Part shown: in pieces, positions 34,000 to 42,373 of the stretch
Layout: every line of letters begins with the position of its first letter
Position numbering within the stretch: position 1 is the stretch's first letter
Source of the DNA: Aldehydirespirator sp965116965
GTDB lineage: Bacteria; Actinomycetota; Acidimicrobiia; Acidimicrobiales; Aldehydirespiratoraceae
NCBI GenBank assembly: GCA_965116965.1
Contig: OZ220743.1
Span: forward strand, 1,984,001-2,048,000
Reading direction: 5' to 3'
Length of the DNA stretch: 64,000 nt
Position numbers and translations under genes: made by a program
Notes under the pieces: generated by a model
The model's database searches: none
Seen by the model: the letters and a program-made list of their open reading frames with translations, nothing else
What the model was told of the DNA's origin: nothing

Positions 34000-34032
34000 G
34001 TGGCGAACCGGCCCAGCATCGCGATTCCCTAG
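34000..34032 (+). CDS. Leader peptide VANRPSIAIP of the leuB-ilvE-cimA operon
   Basis: A 10-codon frame, GTG GCG AAC CGG CCC AGC ATC GCG ATT CCC TAG, sits directly at the predicted transcription start. Two of its last four codons are Ile (34018 and 34024). The downstream operon includes citramalate synthase and the branched-chain aminotransferase, both used for isoleucine. Hairpins that can act as terminator and antiterminator follow at once. This is the layout of ribosome-mediated attenuation, here with a leaderless leader peptide. Too short for sequence homology; the call rests on position and RNA structure. Confidence 0.55.
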   Translation: MANRPSIAIP

Positions 34033-34091
34033 CGCGCGCCACCTGCGGCGCGCGCCTCAACCGTCCACCCAGGTGGGCGGTTTCTTTATTT
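34032..34091 (+). terminator. Attenuator: pause hairpin, antiterminator and intrinsic terminator
   Basis: Hairpin 1 pairs 34032-34040 (GCGCGCGCC) with 34047-34055 (GGCGCGCGC). The terminator pairs 34061-34068 with 34073-34080 (CCGTCCAC/GTGGGCGG, one G-U pair) and is followed by TTTCTTTATTT. CCACCTG at 34039-34045 can instead pair with CAGGTGG at 34070-34076, which would break both hairpins. A ribosome stalled on the Ile codons would cover the left arm of hairpin 1 and leave CCACCTG free for antitermination; one at the stop codon would cover CCACCTG and allow termination. Confidence 0.65.
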
Positions 34092-34116
34092 CGGCACGAG
34101 ATTCCGGGTATCACAA

Positions 34117-35097
34117 ATGACACATCGAGTGGGAGTCATCGGAGGCGACGGCATCGGTCCCGAGGTCGTGGCCGAGGGCCTGAAGGTGATCGCGGCCGCG
34201 GGCGTCGAGATGGCCACCATCCACTACGACCTCGGCGGTGACCGCTACCTACGAGACGGAACCGTGCTCGACGACGCCACCCTCGAAGAGTGGAGGGCGC
34301 TCGACGCGCTGTATGTGGGGGCGGTCGGCACGCCCGGCGTGCCTCCCGGGGTCATCGAGAGAGGCCTGCTGCTCAAGATGCGATTCGAGTTGGACCTCTA
34401 CATCAATCTGCGGCCCTTCACCGCGCCGGGCCACGACTTCGTGGTGATCCGCGAGAACACTGAGGGAACTTACGCGGGGGAGGGCGGCTTCCTGCGGCGG
34501 GGCACCCCGCACGAGATCGCAACCCAGGGATCCGTCAACACCCGGCACGGCGTCGAGCGGGCCGTCCGCTACGCGTTCGGCCTGGCCATGACCCGGCGCA
34601 AGCACGTGACGCTGGTGCACAAGACCAATGTTCTGACATTCGCCGGCGACCTCTGGGAGCGCACCTTCGACGAGGTCGCGGCGGGATGCCCGGACGTGTC
34701 GACGGCCTACAACCATGTCGACGCGGCGTGCATCTACTTCGTGGAGGACCCATCCCGCTACGACGTGATCGTCACCGACAACCTCTTCGGCGACATCCTC
34801 ACCGACCTCGGCGGCGCGGTCTCGGGCGGCATCGGGCTGGCCCCCACCGCCAACCTCCACCCCGGGCAGGTGTCGATGTTCGAGCCGGTCCACGGCTCGG
34901 CGCCCGACATCGTGGGCACCGGCCGGGCCAATCCCGTCGCGGCGGTGCTGTCGGGCGCGATGATGTTGGACCACCTCGGCGAGACCGTCGCCGCCGAACG
35001 GATCCGCAAGGCCTGCGACCGGCCCGAGTCGCTCGCCGGCACCACCAGCGAGATCGGCGACGCCATCGTCGCCCGCCTCGCCGACCAGCAGGTCTGA
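34117..35097 (+). CDS. leuB: 3-isopropylmalate dehydrogenase
   Basis: 326 residues of the isocitrate/isopropylmalate dehydrogenase family. GGDGIGPEVVAEGLKVI opens the protein; RENTEGTYAGEGG, the substrate Lys/Tyr region and TDNLFGDILTDLGG (Mg-binding Asp residues) are present, with the NAD-binding PVHGSAPDIVGTGRANP near 265. It oxidises and decarboxylates 3-isopropylmalate and, in the citramalate route, 3-methylmalate. It is the first gene of the attenuated operon, 26 bases after the terminator T-run. There is no strong ribosome binding site. Confidence 0.92.
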   Translation: MTHRVGVIGGDGIGPEVVAEGLKVIAAAGVEMATIHYDLGGDRYLRDGTVLDDATLEEWRALDALYVGAVGTPGVPPGVIERGLLLKMRFELDLYINLRPFTAPGHDFVVIRENTEGTYAGEGGFLRRGTPHEIATQGSVNTRHGVERAVRYAFGLAMTRRKHVTLVHKTNVLTFAGDLWERTFDEVAAGCPDVSTAYNHVDAACIYFVEDPSRYDVIVTDNLFGDILTDLGGAVSGGIGLAPTANLHPGQVSMFEPVHGSAPDIVGTGRANPVAAVLSGAMMLDHLGETVAAERIRKACDRPESLAGTTSEIGDAIVARLADQQV

Positions 35098-35143
35098 TCT
35101 CGACAGCACGAAGAGCCACACTCACGGAAGGCCACCCGCAGAC

Positions 35144-36064
35144 ATGCCCATCACCCCCAGCAAGCACATCTGGATGAACGGCGAACTCGTCGACTGGAAC
35201 GACGCCAAGATCCACGTGCTGTCGCACTCCCTGCACTACGGGACGGGAGTGTTCGAGGGAATCCGCACGTACGCCACCGACGACGGCCCCGCCGTGTTCC
35301 GGCTGACCGACCACATCCAGCGGCTCTACAATTCGGCCAAGATCCTCAACATGGGCATGCCGTACTCGGTGCCCGAGATCGTGGACGCCTGCAAGCTGGT
35401 GGTGCGAGACAGCGGCCTGCCCGAGTGCTACGTGCGTCCCATCGCCTACTACGGCTACGGCGAGATCGGCCTGTCCACCGCCGACTGCACCACGGAGATC
35501 GCCATCGCGGTGTGGCCCTGGGGGGCCTACCTGGGCGACGACGCCCTCACCAAGGGAGTCCGGCTGAAGATCTCGTCGTGGGCCCGCCACGACCACAACA
35601 TCATGCCGCCCGCCTCGAAGACGACCGGCAACTACGCCAACTCGACACTGGCCAAGATGGAGGCTCTGCGGGCCGGCTACGACGAGGCCATCATGCTCAA
35701 CCCGGCCGGTCTGGTTGCGGAGTGCAGCGGCGAGAACATCTTCGCGGGCGCCCCCGGCACGCTGGTGACGCCGCCGCTGTCGTCCGGTGCGCTGCCCGGC
35801 ATCACCCAGGACTCGGTCATGTCCATCGCCCGCGACATCGGCATCGACGTCGTGATCGGCGACCTGGCCCGCAGCGACCTGTACATCGCCCAGGAGATAT
35901 TCGTGTGCGGCACCGCCACCGAGGTCGGCGCGGTCAACTCGGTGGACGACCGGCCCCTGGAGTGCCCCGGCCCGCGCACGCTGGCGATCGCCGAGGCCTA
36001 CTCCGACGTGGTGCGGGGCCGAAACGACCGTTACAAGACGTGGAACGAGCACGTCCATGAGTAG
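35144..36064 (+). CDS. ilvE: Branched-chain amino acid aminotransferase
   Basis: 306 residues, class IV aminotransferase. It begins PSKHIWMNGELVDWNDAKIH; the family loop HYGTGVFEGIRTY, the PLP Lys in SSWARHDHNIMPPASKTTGNY (about 160), ECSGENIF and the C-terminal FVCGTATEVGAVNSVD are all present. It performs the final amination to leucine, isoleucine and valine. GGAAGG lies about 15 bases before the ATG. The end overlaps cimA by 8 bases. Confidence 0.93.
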   Translation: MPITPSKHIWMNGELVDWNDAKIHVLSHSLHYGTGVFEGIRTYATDDGPAVFRLTDHIQRLYNSAKILNMGMPYSVPEIVDACKLVVRDSGLPECYVRPIAYYGYGEIGLSTADCTTEIAIAVWPWGAYLGDDALTKGVRLKISSWARHDHNIMPPASKTTGNYANSTLAKMEALRAGYDEAIMLNPAGLVAECSGENIFAGAPGTLVTPPLSSGALPGITQDSVMSIARDIGIDVVIGDLARSDLYIAQEIFVCGTATEVGAVNSVDDRPLECPGPRTLAIAEAYSDVVRGRNDRYKTWNEHVHE

Positions 36065-37670
36065 CCGCTCCGGGTCGCGGCCCTCGGTGGAGATCTACGA
36101 CACCACCCTGCGCGACGGCACCCAGCTGGAGGGCATCTCGCTCACCGTCGACGACAAGCTGCGCATCGCCGAGCAGCTCGAGTATCTCGGGGTGGCCTTC
36201 ATCGAGGGGGGCTGGCCGGGCGCCAATCCCAAGGACGACGAGTTCTTCGAGCGGGCCCGCACCGAGCTCGACCTCCAGGTCAGTGAGCTGGTCGCCTTCG
36301 GCTCCACCCGCCGGGCCCGCGGCAAGGTCGACTCCGACCAGGTGCTGGCCCATCTGGCCGGCGCCGGAACCTCGACGGTGTGCATAGTCGGCAAGTGCTG
36401 GGACTACCACGTCACCGAGGCCCTTCAAACCACCCTGGACGAGGGCGTGGCCATGGTGGCCGACTCGGTGGAGTTCCTGGTGGCCGCGGGCAAGCGGGTC
36501 CTGTTCGACGCCGAGCACTTCTTCGACGGCTTCCGCCGCAACCCCGAGTTCAGCCTGCGGGTGCTGGAGGCGGCCGCTATGGCCGGGGCGTCCACGGTGG
36601 TGCTGTGCGACACCAACGGCGGCACGCTGCCCGACGACATCTCCGAGGCCGTGTCGGCGGTGGCGGCCCACGTGGACTGCGAGGTCGGCATCCACCTGCA
36701 CAACGACACGGGCTGCGGGGTCGCCAACGCGCTGGCGGCGGTGCAGGCCGGGGCGGTGCACGTTCAGGGCACCATCAACGGTTACGGGGAGCGGGTCGGC
36801 AACTGCGACCTGGTGCCGATCATCGCCAACCTCGAGCTGAAGATGGGCATGCGGGCGCTGCCGGAGGGCCGGCTGCCCCGGCTCACGTCGGTGTCGCACC
36901 ATGTGGCCGAGCTGGTCAACCTGCCGATGAACGCCCAGCAGCCCTACGTGGGGGCCAGCGCCTTCGCCCACAAGGCGGGGCTGCACGCCAGCGCGCTGAG
37001 CCGCCGCCCCGACGCCTACGAGCACGTGTCGCCGGAGCTGGTCGGCAACGGCGCCCGGGTGCTGGTGTCGGAGATGGCCGGCCGCTCGACACTGGAGATG
37101 AGGGCCGCCGAACTCGGTCTGGACATCGACGGCCGCGTGCTGGGCGAGGTGATCGACACGCTCAAGCGCCTGGAGCACGCCGGCTACCACTTCGAGGCGG
37201 CCGACGCCTCGCTGGAGCTCCTGATGCGGGGCGCGGCGGGCTGGGAGCAGGACTTCTTCAAGCTGGAGTCGTTCCGCGTCTCGATGGACCACCGCTCAGG
37301 TACTGGCGCCCGGGCCTGGAACGACGTCTCGGTCGAGGTCGACACCGAGGCCACGGTGAAGCTGTGGGTCGACGGCCGGCGCTGCGTAGCCGTGGGGGAG
37401 GGCAACGGCCCGGTCAACGCGCTGGACACCGCGCTCAGAGCGGCGCTGGGCGACCGCTACCCGGCGCTGGAGAACATCTCGCTCACCGACTACAAGGTCC
37501 GGGTGCTCGACACCCAGAAGGGCACCGGCGCGGTGACCCGGGTGCTGGTCGACTCCACCGACCGCCGCAGGGTGTGGACCACCATCGGCGTGTCGGAGAA
37601 CATCATCGAGGCGTCCTGGCAGGCGCTGGCCGACTCAGTGGTCTACGGCCTGCTCCACGCCGACGACTGA
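36057..37670 (+). CDS. cimA: (R)-citramalate synthase
   Basis: 537 residues. A TIM barrel with IYDTTLRDGTQLEGISLTVDDK (metal Asp/Arg), GIHLHNDTGCGVANALAAV (metal His-x-His) and GTINGYGERVGNCDL is followed by a C-terminal LeuA-type regulatory domain (about 420-537). The GWPGANPKDDEFF block and length place it in the CimA branch (TIGR00977) rather than LeuA. It condenses pyruvate and acetyl-CoA to citramalate, opening the threonine-independent route to isoleucine. The overlap with ilvE suggests coupled translation. Confidence 0.9.
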   Translation: MSSRSGSRPSVEIYDTTLRDGTQLEGISLTVDDKLRIAEQLEYLGVAFIEGGWPGANPKDDEFFERARTELDLQVSELVAFGSTRRARGKVDSDQVLAHLAGAGTSTVCIVGKCWDYHVTEALQTTLDEGVAMVADSVEFLVAAGKRVLFDAEHFFDGFRRNPEFSLRVLEAAAMAGASTVVLCDTNGGTLPDDISEAVSAVAAHVDCEVGIHLHNDTGCGVANALAAVQAGAVHVQGTINGYGERVGNCDLVPIIANLELKMGMRALPEGRLPRLTSVSHHVAELVNLPMNAQQPYVGASAFAHKAGLHASALSRRPDAYEHVSPELVGNGARVLVSEMAGRSTLEMRAAELGLDIDGRVLGEVIDTLKRLEHAGYHFEAADASLELLMRGAAGWEQDFFKLESFRVSMDHRSGTGARAWNDVSVEVDTEATVKLWVDGRRCVAVGEGNGPVNALDTALRAALGDRYPALENISLTDYKVRVLDTQKGTGAVTRVLVDSTDRRRVWTTIGVSENIIEASWQALADSVVYGLLHADD

Positions 37671-37689
37671 GCGTCCCGTCCGGGATCGC

Positions 37690-37782
37690 TCAGCTGGCCG
37701 CGGTCACGATGATGCGGCCGACCTTCGACTCCTCCACGTCGAGCCAGAAGGCGATGGCCGACCGTGCTTCGTCCTCCACATC
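37690..37782 (-). pseudogene. C-terminal remnant of a HicB-like antitoxin
   Basis: On the minus strand the frame reads DDVEDEARSAIAFWLDVEES then KVGRIIVTAAS and stops. This fits the end of HicB-type antitoxins (x-x-VE-x-x-AR-(D/E)-x-I-x-x-x-LDV). The reading is cut off where the family 2 element begins at 37781, and no start codon or N-terminal strand remains. It is probably the residue of a toxin-antitoxin gene disrupted by the element. Confidence 0.45.
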
Positions 37783-37867
37783 GTCGGGTTGAGAGTGCCG
37801 CAATGCGCCGTGTTGCCAGGTCGCAGCGCCCGCGGCACGGGCGCGAAGGCTACTGGACAGAGCACTA
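37781..37867. mobile_element. MITE-like element, family 2, copy 2 (left end missing)
   Basis: 87 bases nearly identical to 17831-17918. The right end TGGACAGAGCACTAG is intact, and its TA plus the next base form the TAG stop of the lipoprotein gene at 37865. The left terminal repeat is not recognisable; the sequence there changes into the HicB-like remnant. Confidence 0.75.
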
Positions 37868-38767
37868 GGCGCCGTTGAACACGCCGCAGGCGTCGAACAC
37901 CGGGAAGGCGGCTCGCTCCAGGCCGACTAGATCGAACTCGATCTCTCCCTGTGACGGGCCCAGCTGGCTTGCGGTGTAGCCCTCGAAGGTCTCGACGGTC
38001 AGCATTGGCCCCGAGTCTTCGTCCCCGTCGGCCTTCGCAGCGCTGTGCATCCGGGCCGCGAAAGTGTGCGAGTCGGCCTCTTGCCCCACGATCTCGGGTG
38101 TCGGAGGCGGCAGCAGCAGAACTTCAGCCTGCCCGGAGTGGCCCCACCACCGCGCCACGTCGCTCGGACCCTGGCCCTCGAACTGGTACTGAACCGGTGT
38201 CGGCTCGCCGTAGGACCGCTGGGGCGGGCCGAAATGCCACAGCGACACCTCCAGGTACGGCTCGGCCGGCGCCTCCTCCCCGCGTTGCAACTGCCAGCAT
38301 GAGACCCACAGGGTTGGGACGATGCCGCGCCAGTCGTGCAGCACCGAGTGGCTCACCGCATCCAGATGCGCCGAGATGCTGTAAGTACCCTGCTCGTCGA
38401 AACGCTCCTCGACCACCCAGCGCCCCAGGGGCCCTGGATCGATGTTCTGACAGTACTCGATCTCGGCTTCGATCGCGCTGTCGAACGCGAGCCCGTCCCA
38501 GAAGTAGACGCGGCCCGCGGCTTCGCGGTAGGCGGGGCACACGCCGCTCACCATCGTGGCCGGCGGCTCGGTCACGGCCCGGTGCCCGCTGCCGTCCCCC
38601 GAGGCGGCCGCTCGTTCTTCGCCGCGCAGGGCGCAGGCGGTCAGGGCGAGCATCCCGGCTGCTGCCGCCAGCAGCCGCATGATCCGGCCTGCGGACGCTC
38701 GATGCGGCCGGGTGCCGGTCACGTCTTGCGAGCCGGTCGCACCGAGGGTGAGACGAGACTCGCTCAC
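37865..38767 (-). CDS. Putative lipoprotein B of the tubulin-like operon
   Basis: 300 residues from GTG at 38767, whose GTGA overlaps the previous gene by 4 bases. Residues 30-46 (MRLLAAAAGMLALTAC) are a signal segment ending in a lipobox Cys. The extracytoplasmic part has four or five Cys, the patch LWVSCWQLQRG and GQGPSDVARWW, and ends FPVFDACGVFNGA. It is weakly similar in layout to the preceding lipoprotein (SVACW..., GPSDVLI, C near the end), suggesting an old duplication. No known domain. It is the last gene of the six-gene operon; its TAG comes from the element end. Confidence 0.65.
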   Translation of the reverse strand: MSESRLTLGATGSQDVTGTRPHRASAGRIMRLLAAAAGMLALTACALRGEERAAASGDGSGHRAVTEPPATMVSGVCPAYREAAGRVYFWDGLAFDSAIEAEIEYCQNIDPGPLGRWVVEERFDEQGTYSISAHLDAVSHSVLHDWRGIVPTLWVSCWQLQRGEEAPAEPYLEVSLWHFGPPQRSYGEPTPVQYQFEGQGPSDVARWWGHSGQAEVLLLPPPTPEIVGQEADSHTFAARMHSAAKADGDEDSGPMLTVETFEGYTASQLGPSQGEIEFDLVGLERAAFPVFDACGVFNGA

Positions 38768-39549
38768 CAGACCCTTCCGCAGTTCTCGACGACATGTCGC
38801 AGGCGGTCGGCGGCCTGCGACTCCGCGCCGATGTCGAAGATCCAGAGCAGGGGAGCGCTGCCGTCGCGTTCGGGGAACAACGCCACCACCTGCAGTTGGG
38901 CGCCTTCGGTGCCGGCGAACTCGCTGAAGAATCCCAGCGCGCGCCTGACGAGGCGCTCGCCGGGCACGAACGCGACGAACCCGTCGACCAGCGAGAGCCT
39001 CTCCTCGCCGTCCTGCACGCCTATGAGGACGTCACTGGGGCCGCCGTCACCGTCGAAGTCGAGCTTCCAGCCGCTCCAGGCGTAAGGGTGCCACTCGGGG
39101 CGGTCGAGCACGGGACGCGACGGGATGAACGTGATGTCGAGTTCGCCGTCGCCGTCGGCGTTCCCGTCCCAGCACGCAACGCTCAGGCGGGCCGGCAGTT
39201 GGCGCCCGTACTTGAGTTCATAGTCCTCGCAGTCGTCAGTGCCCAAGCCGTCGCAGCTGGGCGGTCTGGGCCGCTGCCGGGCGTAGGCGAACGCGGTGAT
39301 GGCTCGGCCTGCCTCCTGCCCAGGCACCAGATTCAGAGGCCCGGTCGTCAGCTGCCACTGGTGCGCGTCGGGCGGCTCGACGGGCCACTGTCGTGCGCAG
39401 GCGGTGGTCGCCACAGCCGTCAGAGCCATCACGGTCGCCACGGCGAATGCGGCGACGCGGCCCGGCGTCCGTCGCCCCTTGTCGCTCCCCGTCGCGGCTT
39501 CGCCGGTCGTCCGCTCCCGCAGAGGGTCGCCAATTGGCGAGTGTCTCAT
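38764..39549 (-). CDS. Putative lipoprotein A of the tubulin-like operon
   Basis: 261 residues from ATG at 39549 (ATGA overlap with the gene before). A charged N-terminus is followed by the hydrophobic VAAFAVATVMALTAVATTAC, a lipobox or signal anchor. The exported part contains an Asp-rich calcium-loop-like stretch, DGNADGDGELD, and LDFDGDGGPSDV, then FFSEFAGTEGAQLQVVALFP and a final NCGRVW. No known family recognised. Coupled translation on both sides ties it to the tubulin-like and vWA genes; it may be an envelope partner on the outer face of the membrane. Confidence 0.65.
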   Translation of the reverse strand: MRHSPIGDPLRERTTGEAATGSDKGRRTPGRVAAFAVATVMALTAVATTACARQWPVEPPDAHQWQLTTGPLNLVPGQEAGRAITAFAYARQRPRPPSCDGLGTDDCEDYELKYGRQLPARLSVACWDGNADGDGELDITFIPSRPVLDRPEWHPYAWSGWKLDFDGDGGPSDVLIGVQDGEERLSLVDGFVAFVPGERLVRRALGFFSEFAGTEGAQLQVVALFPERDGSAPLLWIFDIGAESQAADRLRHVVENCGRVW

Positions 39550-42371
39550 ATCACTCCTCCCGTCGACGGCGCCGCCGCGGGGCTCTCGGCCACCGCAGCC
39601 CACCCTCGAAGATCATCAGCCCGCACCTGTTCGGAGTACTCGAGGCGCCAGGACATCAGCACCATGGTCCCGGCGCCCGCGTCGCCGGTCACGGGCTCGG
39701 GCCCTGCTCCGATGGCGTTCATCTGTGGTGCTGCCGGGCTGCTCAGAAGATCGCTCCAGGAGAACCGGTGCCGCACCTCCTCGGCGGGAATAGGCGCGCC
39801 GACAGCACCGAGCGCGAGGTAGTCGGCCGCGCTCTGGGCGACTCCAGCCGGCCCGTGCACCGTAGAGAGCGACTCGAGCAAGGCGAGGTAGCGCTCCATG
39901 CCGTCGCCGCCGTCGCCGCCCTCGGCGAGCAGCCGGCGCCAGCGGGCGCGGTGGGCGTCCCTCACCGCCCAGCCGTCGGCGTCGACCGCGTTCGCGTAGT
40001 CCTCTCGGGCGCCGAGCACCTCGCTGCCGTCGCGGTGGTCGCGCGACACCACCGCGCCGGGGATGGAGGCATCCGAGTCGGGGTCGGGACGGTCTTCGAG
40101 CACGCGCCTCTCGTAATGGGTCTGCCATGCCTCCAGGACGTCGTGATGGGCGGAGGTCAGCCACCCTCGTCTCGCGGCCTCGGCCCGGAGCTTTCTCTGC
40201 TCGGCCTCGACGCGCTCTGCGGACGCGTCGGCTGCCGCCACCAGCATCGACGGGGGCGGCGCCTCCTCGAAGTGCAGGCTGTCGACGTCGAGGCGGTCGC
40301 GTCTCGACAGTTCGGGATCGCCGAACGGGCGGTGCAGCATCTCGATGATGATCCGGCGGTGGTCGGTGAACTGTTCGGAGAGGCTCTGAAGGCGCACTAG
40401 TTCGGCGGCGTAGTGGACCGAGTTGGCGATGTGCTCGCGTCTTCGCCGCTCGCCCTCACGCAGGTCGTGCACCGCGTCGCGCAAGCCGGCGGTGCTGCGG
40501 CGGAGGGCCCCGGCGCCGAGGGCGGCGAGGGCGACGATAACCGCGAGCCATCCGACCGGCCAGATCGCCGGGCCGTAGGCGGGCCGCGCCCGGAAGGGAG
40601 TGACGGCTTCCCAGGCGAGAGCCAGGTACGGCCATCGCTGGTCGATCGCCGCGGCGACGGCTGCCGCCGGCAGCAGGCTGCAAGCGGTCAGTACCGCCCG
40701 GGTCCACCTCCGGCGGCGCTTGGCCTGCTCGTACTCGTCGCCTCGCCGCCGCAGCGTGGCGTAGCGCTCGAAGTTCCGGCGCGCCCGGCCCACCGCGGCG
40801 TCGAGGCTGGCCGCCAGTCGGGACATGAGCGTGTCGTGGTCGCCGCCCGTCGGAAGCGCGTCCTCGTCGGGTGTCAGCCACTCGTCGAGGGTGGCGGCGC
40901 TCGAAGCGCTGTCCGCTCCTGCGTCCTGGGGCGCGTCGGAGCTTGTCGCCGCGTCCGGCATGTCTGAGTTCGGTAGTCGGTAGCGACCCGTGGACTCACT
41001 GGGGTCGGTATCCCATGCCCCGTCGGCGATCTCCCGGACGGTCTTGCGCGACGGCTCGGTGCTCGGTTCTTCATCGCTGGAGGACGGTGGCGTCCCAACA
41101 TTCTCGGGCACGGTGTCGTCCTCGTGGGTCCCGCGGGGCGGTGGCGGCGGGAGCGCGGTCGCCTCAGGCAGGTGCGGCGGCGCCAGCGCCGACGGGTCAG
41201 ACCACACCAGAACCTCGCCGTCGCGCCCTTCACCGCTTGTCACGGCCGGGACGTCGGCAGGCATCTCGGTGCCGTCGACCAGTCCGAAGAAGGTGCCTCG
41301 CACCGTCCGCCACACTTCGGGGGTGGCGCCCTCCGCGCCCGAGGAGCGGGGGCCGATCGGGAAGTTGCAGTGCCTGATGTGGTCCACCAGTTCGGCGACT
41401 CTCAGGTCTCCGGTTGGGCCTTCGAGATTCAGCCGGACCATGCCTTTGGCGTCAGGTGCCCGGAAGCCGCTGGTGCGTTCGGCAAGCTGCCGCAGGGCGG
41501 ACTCCGCACCGGTTCTCGGCTGCGGCGGCGTCAGCGGCCCGAACAGGCACTCCCAGAGTCCCGGCTCGGACTCGACCTCCTCCTCGGCGGGAGCGAGCCT
41601 GCACTTGAAGCCGCACTGGCTCGCAAGGGTCTCGGCCACCCGCAGGGGGGGCACGGAGCCGGGCAGGGCCCGCCGCACGCCCGCAACCTTCGGCGTCGGC
41701 CACGGTGGCGCGCCGGGAATCCCCAGGAACGCCATGTCCGGGGCGTGCAGCACTCGCTGCTGGGCGTGGACGATGCGCGGGTACTTGATTGGCCCGTCGG
41801 CTCGGTCGGACAAGTCCAAGGCGCCGCCGCGGCTGCTCCAGCCTCCTGCCGCGCACAGAGCCACCGTCGCGCCCAGTGCCAGCGAGTCGACGCCGGAGGC
41901 GTCTGCGGAGACGGAATGCGGGTCGGGGGCCACCCGGCGGTCGTGCACTAGGTGGAAGTCCCACATCGGGGAGAAGTCGCGCCCGCCGAAGCGCTGTCCC
42001 GGACCGGGCACGGTCACGGTGAACGTGCGCACGGTCACCCCGGTGCCGAACAGTCCGCTCATCGCCTCCATGGCCTCATCCTCGACCTGGCCGGTGCTTG
42101 CGGAGTCGCTGGCCGGGCATCTCAGCGCCGCCAGCCACAGCTCGGACAGGCCGCCCGCGACAGCGTCGCTCATCAGCCCCTGGACCCAGCTGTGGCCATC
42201 GGCCCAGTCGCACTCAGCGCCTGACGCGCCCGCGGCCAACTCCTCGGCGGGGGACCAGGCCACCTCGCCGAGCAGCCCAGCACGGCACCACGACGCCAGG
42301 GCCGACCGCAGCCGCTCGGCGGCGGCGCCGGCGTCGGTCGAGGTGAGCAGGACCAGCCGCTCTCCGGGCAC
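39546..42371 (-). CDS. Large two-span membrane protein with coiled-coil region
   Basis: 941 residues from GTG at 42371, 2 bases after the tubulin-like stop. Residues 1-390 form an uncharacterised soluble domain (starting GERLVLLTSTDAGAAAERLR, which looks like a strand-helix unit). Residues 400-510 are Pro/Ser/acidic and disordered. Residues 525-555 are basic and helical. Two membrane helices lie near 557-577 and 603-623, followed by a long helical, Arg/Glu-rich segment (about 625-800) and a C-terminal domain. Both large parts should be cytoplasmic. No known family was recognised. It could be the membrane anchor for the tubulin-like filament. Confidence 0.7.
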   Translation of the reverse strand: MPGERLVLLTSTDAGAAAERLRSALASWCRAGLLGEVAWSPAEELAAGASGAECDWADGHSWVQGLMSDAVAGGLSELWLAALRCPASDSASTGQVEDEAMEAMSGLFGTGVTVRTFTVTVPGPGQRFGGRDFSPMWDFHLVHDRRVAPDPHSVSADASGVDSLALGATVALCAAGGWSSRGGALDLSDRADGPIKYPRIVHAQQRVLHAPDMAFLGIPGAPPWPTPKVAGVRRALPGSVPPLRVAETLASQCGFKCRLAPAEEEVESEPGLWECLFGPLTPPQPRTGAESALRQLAERTSGFRAPDAKGMVRLNLEGPTGDLRVAELVDHIRHCNFPIGPRSSGAEGATPEVWRTVRGTFFGLVDGTEMPADVPAVTSGEGRDGEVLVWSDPSALAPPHLPEATALPPPPPRGTHEDDTVPENVGTPPSSSDEEPSTEPSRKTVREIADGAWDTDPSESTGRYRLPNSDMPDAATSSDAPQDAGADSASSAATLDEWLTPDEDALPTGGDHDTLMSRLAASLDAAVGRARRNFERYATLRRRGDEYEQAKRRRRWTRAVLTACSLLPAAAVAAAIDQRWPYLALAWEAVTPFRARPAYGPAIWPVGWLAVIVALAALGAGALRRSTAGLRDAVHDLREGERRRREHIANSVHYAAELVRLQSLSEQFTDHRRIIIEMLHRPFGDPELSRRDRLDVDSLHFEEAPPPSMLVAAADASAERVEAEQRKLRAEAARRGWLTSAHHDVLEAWQTHYERRVLEDRPDPDSDASIPGAVVSRDHRDGSEVLGAREDYANAVDADGWAVRDAHRARWRRLLAEGGDGGDGMERYLALLESLSTVHGPAGVAQSAADYLALGAVGAPIPAEEVRHRFSWSDLLSSPAAPQMNAIGAGPEPVTGDAGAGTMVLMSWRLEYSEQVRADDLRGWAAVAESPAAAPSTGGVI

Positions 42372-42373
42372 CG

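Noticed and set aside
33994..34116. T-box riboswitch before leuB
   Set aside because: No T-box sequence or specifier stem; the short leader frame with alternative hairpins fits attenuation better.
28363..39500. Shared ATGSDK motif in the 28359 gene tail and the N-terminus of lipoprotein A (near 39480)
   Set aside because: Only about 20 bases alike in a low-complexity GC-rich context; cannot be told from chance.
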